This document shows positions 8,468 through 15,163 of a stretch of 64,000 nt of DNA, piece after piece. Position numbers and translations under genes: made by a program. Origin of the DNA: Kiritimatiellia bacterium (lineage in GTDB: Bacteria > Verrucomicrobiota > Kiritimatiellia > RFP12 > DVOR01); NCBI GenBank assembly GCA_017531445.1, contig JAFXKZ010000002.1, forward strand, positions 327,286-391,285. Direction: 5' to 3'. Position 1 is the stretch's first letter; every line of letters begins with the position of its first letter. The notes beneath the pieces were generated by a model. It did no database searches, had not been told where the DNA came from, and saw only the letters and a program-made list of their open reading frames with translations.

Positions 8468-10189
8468 TTATTCTCGGATAATTACGAGGTCAACCATTCC
8501 TTTAATTTTTGATGGACGTTCCTCCGTAAAATATCCGCGCGGCAGACGTGCGACGAACTTCCCAGGCAAAGCGCCAACCACCACGACATCGTCAACCTTC
8601 TTTCCTTCTGCCTTAAAGAGTATTTGCCCCTCTGACAGTGGAATAAACTTGCCGTTCTGCACAATATGTCCCCAAAGATAACCATGCGTCAGGTCAATTG
8701 TAGTTTTGTCGCTTGTATCAAACGTACCACCAGTCATTAAGAAATTGAACTCCATCAAACGCAAAGAGCCTAGATTATTCTTAATGCGAATTTTAACTTC
8801 AGTATTCTCTAAAACTAAAAATCCTTCATTCCGAATCTGGCACTCCGCGCGCCCCACGAGAGCATTGAGGTCGTCGTGTTCTAACGTGCGCTTAATCTTA
8901 CCGTTAAAAAGCTCCAAGCGAGCACCTTTACTCACAATAATATCTGCGCCACCCATACTAAAATTAGCCAAGTCAATGCGCACAACATCACCAGCCGCGA
9001 CACGAATACTTGAAACTAATTCAACATTTTTTGTTAAACGATAATTACCAGATGCGATGTTACCATGAGTCACAGTAAATGGCTTGTCAAACTCAATCTG
9101 CTCAAATGATGTTGAACTATCAAAACAATTCAATGTATTGATTTGTTTTGCAATCTTCTCTGATAAATCTTTATCTTTTTTTGTTGTTTTCACAAGCGTT
9201 TTCAAAACTTCAACATCGGTTACCTTATTCACCACGGCCAAACGCGCGTCACGCTGTTTTGATTTTTTCAGTACTTCAATAATTTGCTTTTGTTCTTTCA
9301 ATTTACTTGCTGCAATCTCTGCCGTTTTGTAGAGATTTGAATTCATTGCCACATCAAAAAGAAGGTCTTGTTCTACCACCTTCTCCACTACTAGCATACA
9401 GACATCATAACATTTTGCATTCTTAGCAACATCTGCAAGTAATTTTTGATCTGTTAACTTTGCAATGTCATCATATACAGGTGAACCTGTAAATAAGAAA
9501 CCGCCATAGTTTTTTAATTCTTCTGCATAATACTTTTGTTTAATCGGATGTGAATCATCTAATTTGTTTGCTGCGAATTCTCGAATACCATCCGATTTCG
9601 CATTCATCGCTACATCCCCAATAACTTGTTGGTCTCTTAACTTTTCCACAGCTTTTTTACGGAAATCTCCTTTATCCGATTTTGCAACATCTGCAAGCGC
9701 TTTCTGATCCGTTAACTTCTCAATAACTACTGAGAGAATAACAGAATCTGCATTCTTAGCAATCTCTGCAAGCACTTTCTGGTCCGTCAACTTCTCAACC
9801 GCTCCTTGGCGAACAAGCGAATCTGAATCTGCTTTAGCAATCTCTGCAAGGACCTGCTGATCCTCCACCAAAAAGCGAACAGTGTACTTACGTACTTCAT
9901 CATCATGACACGACCTCGCAATTTTTGCAAGTTCAGCTTTATCTTCTAAGTGCTTAAGAGCCTCCATTCTAATTTCTTCATCCTCCGCAGTATTGACCAT
10001 TTGGGCAAGTTCCTTTTGCACAATTGCTTGTTCCGTAGCAGACAGTTGCTTATATGTCTGCGTTGCAACCCTTCGAGTTTCAGAATCGGAACTTACCAAT
10101 TGCTCTGCAAGAGAAACGCAGCCAATGCAAGAACACAACAGCGCTACCATTGCACTTATACATCCGAATTCCATTAGTAACTTTTTCAT
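8468..10189 (-). CDS. Lipoprotein-like HEAT-repeat protein with beta-rich C-terminus
   Basis: A 573-aa protein of no recognised family. The N-terminus (MKKLL, then a hydrophobic stretch ending LLCSCIGC) looks like a lipoprotein signal, although the lipobox is not ideal. From about residue 80 to 340 there are some nine degenerate alpha-helical repeats of about 25 residues with the theme KLTDQKxLAEIAKNxxS, a HEAT-like or LRV-like solenoid. The last 220 residues lack this pattern and alternate beta-type segments (RVAAGDVVRIDLANFSMGG, KGARLELFNG), suggesting a beta-helix or sandwich. The ATG at 10189 follows GGTGGTTATT. Probably envelope-anchored, with a protein-binding role (inference). Confidence 0.7.
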   Translation of the reverse strand: MKKLLMEFGCISAMVALLCSCIGCVSLAEQLVSSDSETRRVATQTYKQLSATEQAIVQKELAQMVNTAEDEEIRMEALKHLEDKAELAKIARSCHDDEVRKYTVRFLVEDQQVLAEIAKADSDSLVRQGAVEKLTDQKVLAEIAKNADSVILSVVIEKLTDQKALADVAKSDKGDFRKKAVEKLRDQQVIGDVAMNAKSDGIREFAANKLDDSHPIKQKYYAEELKNYGGFLFTGSPVYDDIAKLTDQKLLADVAKNAKCYDVCMLVVEKVVEQDLLFDVAMNSNLYKTAEIAASKLKEQKQIIEVLKKSKQRDARLAVVNKVTDVEVLKTLVKTTKKDKDLSEKIAKQINTLNCFDSSTSFEQIEFDKPFTVTHGNIASGNYRLTKNVELVSSIRVAAGDVVRIDLANFSMGGADIIVSKGARLELFNGKIKRTLEHDDLNALVGRAECQIRNEGFLVLENTEVKIRIKNNLGSLRLMEFNFLMTGGTFDTSDKTTIDLTHGYLWGHIVQNGKFIPLSEGQILFKAEGKKVDDVVVVGALPGKFVARLPRGYFTEERPSKIKGMVDLVIIRE

Positions 10190-10279
10190 AATAACCACCG
10201 TTCTAACCTTAAACGTGTTTCGTGAATACCCTTGATAATCCACGTTAATCACCGAAGGAAAATCCTTTACTTGACCGCA

Positions 10280-10642
10280 TTAAACTGTTGTCGCGACGCG
10301 CTTGTATACATTCCAACCATTGTTTGACTGTTCGTAGTCATACTCAAAGACGCCTACAAAGCGATAGGCTTGCCCTTCTTCCTTTAAAAAAGTATAACGG
10401 CGATACTTACGGTCCGCTTTCGCCTTCAAACGTGCCTTTTCATCTGGGATTTTCTCCCAGATTTCAGCATCATCCTTACGCAATTCGTTTTCCCATTTAG
10501 CATCACCTAACTTCGGAAACCAAACCATTTCCGTATCACTCAAACAATACGTTGCCCTACGATGCACCTTCAAGGTAACATCAAAACACTGCTTTAAAAC
10601 TTCAAGATGTGTCCTAAAAACCTGCCCAAGCTGAATATCCAT
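10280..10642 (-). CDS. Unrecognised 120-aa protein
   Basis: The ATG at 10642 follows AAAGGACT at good spacing, so translation is plausible. The product (MDIQLGQVF to YKRVATTV) is soluble and rich in charged residues. It has a central WFPKLGDAKWENEL segment, a Lys/Arg-rich stretch (ARLKAKADRKYRRYTF) and a terminal YRFVGVFEYDYEQS. The end loosely resembles small beta-rich tails of some nuclease-associated domains, but I cannot name a family. It lies between the TM2 gene and the HEAT-repeat gene on the same strand and may share their transcript. Confidence 0.5.
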   Translation of the reverse strand: MDIQLGQVFRTHLEVLKQCFDVTLKVHRRATYCLSDTEMVWFPKLGDAKWENELRKDDAEIWEKIPDEKARLKAKADRKYRRYTFLKEEGQAYRFVGVFEYDYEQSNNGWNVYKRVATTV

Positions 10643-10689
10643 TATGAGAGTCCTTTCACGCAATTAAGGATCTTCGTCACACCGATCAA

Positions 10690-11013
10690 TCAATTCTTTG
10701 GATAACTTTCCATCACCCAAGTATTAATCTTTGTGGCATCGATAATCCAAAGAATCAACAAAACAATCGCAGGAATCACCAAGAAGCTCGTTAATGTAAG
10801 AACAATGTACAGAATTCCCATTCCTGTATGGCCAAAATAAAAACGGTGAGCACCGAAACCCGCTAGGAAAAACCAAAGCAACCATGCGAGAGTCTTATCT
10901 TTCGGCTGCGGTGCATACGGATTAATCACCTTCTTTTCCGTTGTCGGCTCACCGCATTTGGGGCACGCAACCGCACGATCACTCAACTCATTTCCACAAT
11001 TTTTACAAAACAT
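10690..11013 (-). CDS. Zinc-ribbon plus TM2-domain membrane protein
   Basis: A 107-aa protein. Residues 3-22 form a zinc ribbon (CKNCGNE, then CPKCGE). Residues 45-95 form a TM2 domain with two membrane helices and the characteristic AGFGAHRFYFGHTGMG and WIIDATKI motifs. The roles of bacterial TM2 proteins are unknown. It is separated from the upstream yccF-like gene by a hairpin, so it may have its own or read-through expression. Confidence 0.85.
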   Translation of the reverse strand: MFCKNCGNELSDRAVACPKCGEPTTEKKVINPYAPQPKDKTLAWLLWFFLAGFGAHRFYFGHTGMGILYIVLTLTSFLVIPAIVLLILWIIDATKINTWVMESYPKN

Positions 11014-11045
11014 GACTACCTCATATTAAATTAAAAAAACGAGGG

Positions 11046-11076
11046 CACAAAAGACAAAGCCCCTCTGAGAGGGGCA
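11046..11076 (-). terminator. Hairpin with U-rich tail between yccF-like and TM2 genes
   Basis: GCCCCTCTGAGAGGGGC (11059-11075) is a perfect 7-bp stem with a 3-nt loop. On the minus strand it is followed by TTTGTCTTTTG. It lies 15 bp after the stop of the yccF-like gene. Confidence 0.75.
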
Positions 11077-11090
11077 CGAAATTTGAAGGA

Positions 11091-11537
11091 TTAGTTACCG
11101 AGCTTTGCATCCAATGCGGCATTTGCCTTACGCGTACGAATCGCATTCGCCATTTCTGTCGTCACAATGCGCTTGCCCAAAGGATTGAATGCCGCTGCCG
11201 CAATCTTGAAGTAGGCCAAACCAAAAGGAATACCCACGATTGTGCAGAAACACGCCAAGCCTGTAAGGCCCAAGCCGATAGCACTCCACAAACCATAGAA
11301 GAGAATCCACAGGAAGGACATCAGTCCCGTGCCTGTAATACGCTGTTCGCCATAATCACGCGCATCTACCAATTCTTTCCCAAACGGGAAGAAAATAAAT
11401 GCAGCCAAGCGAAACGAAGCCAAGCCGAAGGGAATGCCGACAATCGTGATGCACCAAAGCGCACCACCGAGAGCCATAATCAAACCCCAAGCCCAGCCAC
11501 CAAGGATGAACCATAACAAGTTTGCGATAAATGACAT
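11091..11537 (-). CDS. YccF family inner-membrane protein
   Basis: A 148-aa membrane protein built from two similar halves. Each half has a hydrophobic segment leading into the YccF motif IVGIPFGLAxFxxAA (CITIVGIPFGLASF and CTIVGIPFGLAYF). Function is unknown; in other bacteria the family is a small integral membrane protein. I start at the ATG at 11537, since GAGGTG lies 5-6 nt upstream and contains the alternative GTG start at 11543. Confidence 0.85.
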   Translation of the reverse strand: MSFIANLLWFILGGWAWGLIMALGGALWCITIVGIPFGLASFRLAAFIFFPFGKELVDARDYGEQRITGTGLMSFLWILFYGLWSAIGLGLTGLACFCTIVGIPFGLAYFKIAAAAFNPLGKRIVTTEMANAIRTRKANAALDAKLGN

Positions 11538-11575
11538 AGTCACCTCAACAACATTATCCTAACCTGTAATCCACA

Positions 11576-11604
11576 TTAATCTAACTTAGGATTGATTAGA
11601 TTAA
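11576..11604. promoter_or_regulatory. Inverted repeat upstream of the yccF-like gene, possible operator
   Basis: TTAATCTAA and TTAGATTAA form perfect 9-bp arms separated by 11 bp. They lie 39-67 bp upstream of the ATG at 11537, where an operator or promoter would be. Symmetry of this kind fits a dimeric repressor. No regulator gene is adjacent, so the assignment is inference. Confidence 0.45.
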
Positions 11605-12131
11605 CGGCCGAAGGCAATAAACACCTTCAACTTTTCCCTTTCATAGAACCAGCACGCGCCAATTTACTATTAAGAGAATGATGCAACTATACTACCCCCC
11701 CCCCGTTGTAAGTCAAGTCTTTTTAGACACTCCCGTTTGAAGGAGTGCCTAAAATCAAAATAATAATTTATATTTCAATGAGTTATAACATAGAAAGAGA
11801 CATCCTATCACCGCTCCACAGGTTTCACTTTCAAAAATAACAGCCAAAACTGCGTATGAGCCTACCCCTTGTAAAACTTAATCTCAAGGTAAACCGCTCT
11901 CCTAATGATCCATCTTCCATCGTAATAGACACTTCCACACGCAATATATGTCAGTAGGAGCGTAAAGCGCTCCTACCGTTCATCGGCATCGCCGTGGCGA
12001 GACGCTTTAAAAAACACCCCAAATTTCCTCACACCACATTTTTACATATGTAGCAAAACGAAGCAAAGTAGTCAAATCCGCTTACCCGAGTCAGATAAAA
12101 TACCGCTAAAAGTAGGCGAAATTCCCGCCTG
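11605..12131. other. Long non-coding region with C10 tract and hairpins
   Basis: No gene seen. It holds a run of ten C (11695-11704). A hairpin of 13 bp with one mismatch follows (arms 11721-11733 and 11742-11754, core CACTCC/GGAGTG). A perfect 9-bp stem GTAGGAGCG/CGCTCCTAC lies at 11954-11976. Together with the repeat element that follows, about 850 bp between the yccF-like gene and the xseA stop are non-coding. Confidence 0.6.
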
Positions 12132-12214
12132 AAAATGGGCGACTTTCCACGTCAATTTCGCCTATTTTGCTGCCCCAATTTCGCCCATGTTTCCAGTGCA
12201 CTGTCGCCGATATT
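12132..12214. repeat. 82-bp four-half-site intergenic element, copy 1
   Basis: Half-sites AAAATGGGCGA (12132), TCGCCTATTTT (12158), AATTTCGCCCA (12177) and TCGCCGATATT (12204) start 26, 19 and 27 bp apart. The first two pair over 11 positions with one G-T wobble; the second pair is imperfect. A further AAAGTAGGCGA lies at 12109. The copy sits about 180 bp after the xseA stop. See the other copies at 21166, 33589, 41234, 46958 and 57402. Confidence 0.7.
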
Positions 12215-12263
12215 CCGCTCGCCTCTCAACCGTACAGCTTTACTTCAAGTATGAGGGAACTTT

Positions 12264-12314
12264 CGTCTTTGAGGCAAGCGCGTATTTTACTGCTTTGCCT
12301 CCTTGCCTCAGACG
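12264..12314 (-). terminator. Stem-loop downstream of xseA
   Basis: Arms 12264-12278 and 12302-12314 (core GAGGCAAG/CTTGCCTC, with CGTCT/AGACG below) form about 13 bp with a 2-nt bulge and a 23-nt loop, some 80 bp after the xseA stop. It has no clear U-run, so its role as terminator is uncertain. Confidence 0.35.
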
Positions 12315-12394
12315 CCAGTGTGTGATACAAGCAAACTTCATGCTTTTTCAAAAAGCGGATTTTCTTTTCAGGTGATTGTTTACGGCTTCCCGCT

Positions 12395-13759
12395 TCAGCT
12401 CTCTTTACATTTGAACGTTGCAGAGATAACAGCTTTGGCAAGGCGAATGCGCAGATGATCGCCGGGGGCGAGACCTTCGGCATCCGTAACAAGCGTGCCG
12501 TCTTCATCTGTAATGAGCGCATAGCCACGATTCAGCACAGCGGTTGGATCAACCGCTTTCAAGGTGGCGGTTTGTGAAACCAGACGTTCTGAAGCAGAAG
12601 CGAGCGCATCTTGAAGTGCACTTTCCATGCGCAAACGCAAGTGTTCCAAACGTTCACGCGCCCGACTGAAAAGCGTAACGCCACAATGTTCAAAGGTAAA
12701 TTGCTGCCGCTGATGACGGTGATGCACCTGTGAAAGAATAGCCTCCATTGCAAACGTCAAACGGTTGTCCCGTGCATCAACACTTTGCGCGTGTTTTTCC
12801 AGCAAGTGAATCGGATCGCGAAACAGGGCGGAGGATTCGATATGACGGACATGGTTTCGCGCTTCCACGAAGCGCACACGCAAGGCTTTGATAAGGCGTT
12901 CTCCGGCAATAGAGAGGTGTTGAACAAAATCTTCCTTGCGACCACAAATCAATTCTGCGGCAGCAGAAGGCGTAGGTGCGCGCAAATCAGCGACAAAGTC
13001 GGTAATGGCAATATCCGGTTCATGACCAACGGCTGAAATCACCGGGATGGCGGATTCTGCGACGGCACGTGCGACACACTCTTCGTTAAAACACCACAAC
13101 TCTTCCAAGGAGCCGCCGCCACGTCCCACAATCATCGCATCCATGGGTTCTTTTGTGCCGCTTCCCGGCGCAAAATGACGATTCAGCAGACGGATCGCCG
13201 CTGTGATTTCTTTTGCGGCATCAGCCCCTTGTACACGGCAAGGCGCGATAATGATATGGAGATTGGGGAAGCGACGTGAAAGGATATTGAGGATATCGCG
13301 GATTGCAGCACCTGTGGGTGCTGTTACAATACCGATGCGTTTGGGCAATTGCGGCAAGGGGCGTTTGCGCGAAGCATCGCAGAGCCCCTCGGCAAACAAT
13401 TGACGCTTCAGTTTCTCAAATCGCAGCAGAAGTTCGCCGGTGCCATCGCAAATTTCCAGATGTTCCACATTGAAGTGATAACTGCCATTGGGCGCATAAA
13501 GGGCAATACTCCCCTGCACCCGCACTTTGTCACCATTGGTAAAGGAGGGAATCTTCCCTTGAAGGCGTTGCCGATAGGCAAAGAATGCCACGTTGATTTT
13601 GGCCGTCGCATCGCTCAAAGAAAAATACAGATGGCCGGAAGCATTCGGCGGACGGAAGTTGGAGACCTCGCCTTCCATCGTCATGTGCGGCAAATCCTCC
13701 AGACGATTTTTGATAATCGCCGTGACTTCTGAAACGGATTTTACGTTGGATACTGGCAT
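12395..13759 (-). CDS. xseA: Exodeoxyribonuclease VII large subunit
   Basis: The large subunit of ExoVII, which degrades single-stranded DNA to oligonucleotides in repair. The 454-aa protein has an N-terminal OB fold (EGEVSNFRPPNASGHLYFSL near 30-50), then the catalytic domain with PKRIGIVTAPTGAAIRDI, VGRGGGSLEELW and SAVGHEPD. A long coiled-coil follows, then a C-terminal NRGYALI segment. Length and motifs are normal. The small subunit XseB is not adjacent; slyX occupies that place upstream. Last gene of the dnaE operon. Confidence 0.95.
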   Translation of the reverse strand: MPVSNVKSVSEVTAIIKNRLEDLPHMTMEGEVSNFRPPNASGHLYFSLSDATAKINVAFFAYRQRLQGKIPSFTNGDKVRVQGSIALYAPNGSYHFNVEHLEICDGTGELLLRFEKLKRQLFAEGLCDASRKRPLPQLPKRIGIVTAPTGAAIRDILNILSRRFPNLHIIIAPCRVQGADAAKEITAAIRLLNRHFAPGSGTKEPMDAMIVGRGGGSLEELWCFNEECVARAVAESAIPVISAVGHEPDIAITDFVADLRAPTPSAAAELICGRKEDFVQHLSIAGERLIKALRVRFVEARNHVRHIESSALFRDPIHLLEKHAQSVDARDNRLTFAMEAILSQVHHRHQRQQFTFEHCGVTLFSRARERLEHLRLRMESALQDALASASERLVSQTATLKAVDPTAVLNRGYALITDEDGTLVTDAEGLAPGDHLRIRLAKAVISATFKCKES

Positions 13760-13762
13760 ATT

Positions 13763-13978
13763 TTAGTAGTGTGGCGGTGGCGGTTCTTCGGAAAGCAAAC
13801 GGATGGACTGTGCAGTTTCCTGCCGCACGGCGTATGCTTCAAAACGCCGCTCCAACCGTTCAAACAGCGTGTTCAAACGCAGGATTTCTGCACTCAATTC
13901 ATCCATCATACGCTCTTGGCGCGTCAACAGACTTTCCAAGGTGATCATACGATTTTTCAATACTTCCAATTCATTCAT
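13763..13978 (-). CDS. slyX: SlyX-like coiled-coil protein
   Basis: A 71-aa protein that is nearly all coiled-coil (LEVLKNRMITLESLL to LERRFEAYA) and ends in PPPPHY, the diagnostic SlyX tail. Function is unknown. The ATG at 13978 has AGGTG upstream; a GTG at 13984 is the other option. It ends 3 bp before xseA, so the two are co-translated. Confidence 0.85.
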   Translation of the reverse strand: MNELEVLKNRMITLESLLTRQERMMDELSAEILRLNTLFERLERRFEAYAVRQETAQSIRLLSEEPPPPHY

Positions 13979-13986
13979 GGGCACAC

Positions 13987-14532
13987 CTATAGAAAAATTG
14001 CGGCGGGGTCACGTTCCGGAGGCATCTGACAAACGGAAGGAGAAGATGGTCTCAAACTTGAAATTACAGGTGCTTCATCCGCAATTCCGGCGGCGCAGAG
14101 TTGAAGAATCCAGCGATTCATTTTAATGCAATTCGTGCGTGTAAGCGCGGTATCACCCGCGGAAAATCCACTGAGAATTAAGGTTTTACCTTCCAATATC
14201 CGACGTTTTGCCCCTGGCGTCAGGGGATAGTGTTGAAGCGAAAAAGGCAATACACGGATTAATTTCAATTCGGGCAGACTTGCCAGTCGCCGGGCGACAT
14301 TCTTTTCGGGAGATGAAATAAAACCGCCAACAACAACCGCTCCGGCTTTAACGGCGGCTTCAATCTTTTGATAAGCAACAGCAATTTGATCGGGAGCGAG
14401 CGAGCGGGAAAGAATCACCGGTTCAAAGCGTTGCGCCTCCAACAGAGCCACATCACCAAGGCAACACCATTCAGTTTCCGTTGAAAGGCGCGGATGCTCA
14501 AGTGGTTGCAGCAAAAGATTGACGTTTGCCAT
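13987..14532 (-). CDS. DprA/SLOG-like Rossmann protein, minimal
   Basis: A 181-aa protein resembling only the Rossmann core of DprA/Smf. It has an early LGDVALLEAQRFEPVILSRS, a nucleotide-site-like GAVVVGGFISSPEKNVAR, an IRVLPFSLQHYP strand-loop and a final LILSGF with N-x-x-N-like spacing before the last helix. It lacks the SAM and winged-helix domains of a full DprA. It might bind a nucleotide or ssDNA, which is inference from fold resemblance. AAGGG precedes the ATG at 14532. Located between an acyltransferase and slyX in the dnaE operon. Confidence 0.55.
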   Translation of the reverse strand: MANVNLLLQPLEHPRLSTETEWCCLGDVALLEAQRFEPVILSRSLAPDQIAVAYQKIEAAVKAGAVVVGGFISSPEKNVARRLASLPELKLIRVLPFSLQHYPLTPGAKRRILEGKTLILSGFSAGDTALTRTNCIKMNRWILQLCAAGIADEAPVISSLRPSSPSVCQMPPERDPAAIFL

Positions 14533-14557
14533 TGTCAAACCCTTAATCGTATCCGAT

Positions 14558-15163
14558 TTACAATTTTTGCGCAGGCACACCAAAGAGCGTGCTCCCCGCA
14601 CGCACATTGGCAATCACTACCGAACCGGCACCGACCGTACATCCATCACCTACACATTTTCCCGGCATCACTTTGGCTCCGGTATGCAAGGTTACACATT
14701 CGCCGATTTGCGCGAAGCCACCTACAAAGGCGGTGGTATCCATTCTTAAAAAGGATCCGGCCTGTACATCGTGTCCGATAACCGCGCCCGTCTGAAGGAA
14801 AAGAAACTCACCGATTGCAGCATCTGCTCCGACATACGCAAATGGCGCAATCACCGCTCCTTCTCCGATGCTTGACGGAAGCACTTTCGCCATAGGGTGA
14901 ATAAAAGACGCAAAGTGTGCGCCGCGTTGTTTCAATCGCTCAATGCAGCTTTTCCGCAAAAGATTTTGTCCAATCCCACAAAGAATCGGAAGATTCAGCG
15001 GACTGGTTTCAGTATTTCCAACGACGGAAGGATATCCGGTGTAGTGATCAAGCGCATGCGGATTGTCATCAATAAATCCGGCGCACGTTGCCGACGTATC
15101 GCCCAACCAATGAAACAATTCACGCCCCAAACCGCCGGCACCAAGAATATAGAACGATTTCAT
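14558..15163 (-). CDS. NeuD/PglD-type sugar O- or N-acyltransferase
   Basis: A 201-aa enzyme with an N-terminal Rossmann-like part (FYILGAGGLGRELFHWL) that usually binds the nucleotide sugar. A left-handed beta-helix of hexapeptide repeats (IGEGAVIAPFAYVGADAAIGEF onward) ends in GSTLFGVPAQKL. The catalytic-type His is likely in SFIHP, or the later TGAVIGH. The family acetylates sialic acid precursors or UDP-sugars in surface glycan synthesis. Its ATG overlaps the upstream gene's stop by 4 bp. Confidence 0.82.
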   Translation of the reverse strand: MKSFYILGAGGLGRELFHWLGDTSATCAGFIDDNPHALDHYTGYPSVVGNTETSPLNLPILCGIGQNLLRKSCIERLKQRGAHFASFIHPMAKVLPSSIGEGAVIAPFAYVGADAAIGEFLFLQTGAVIGHDVQAGSFLRMDTTAFVGGFAQIGECVTLHTGAKVMPGKCVGDGCTVGAGSVVIANVRAGSTLFGVPAQKL

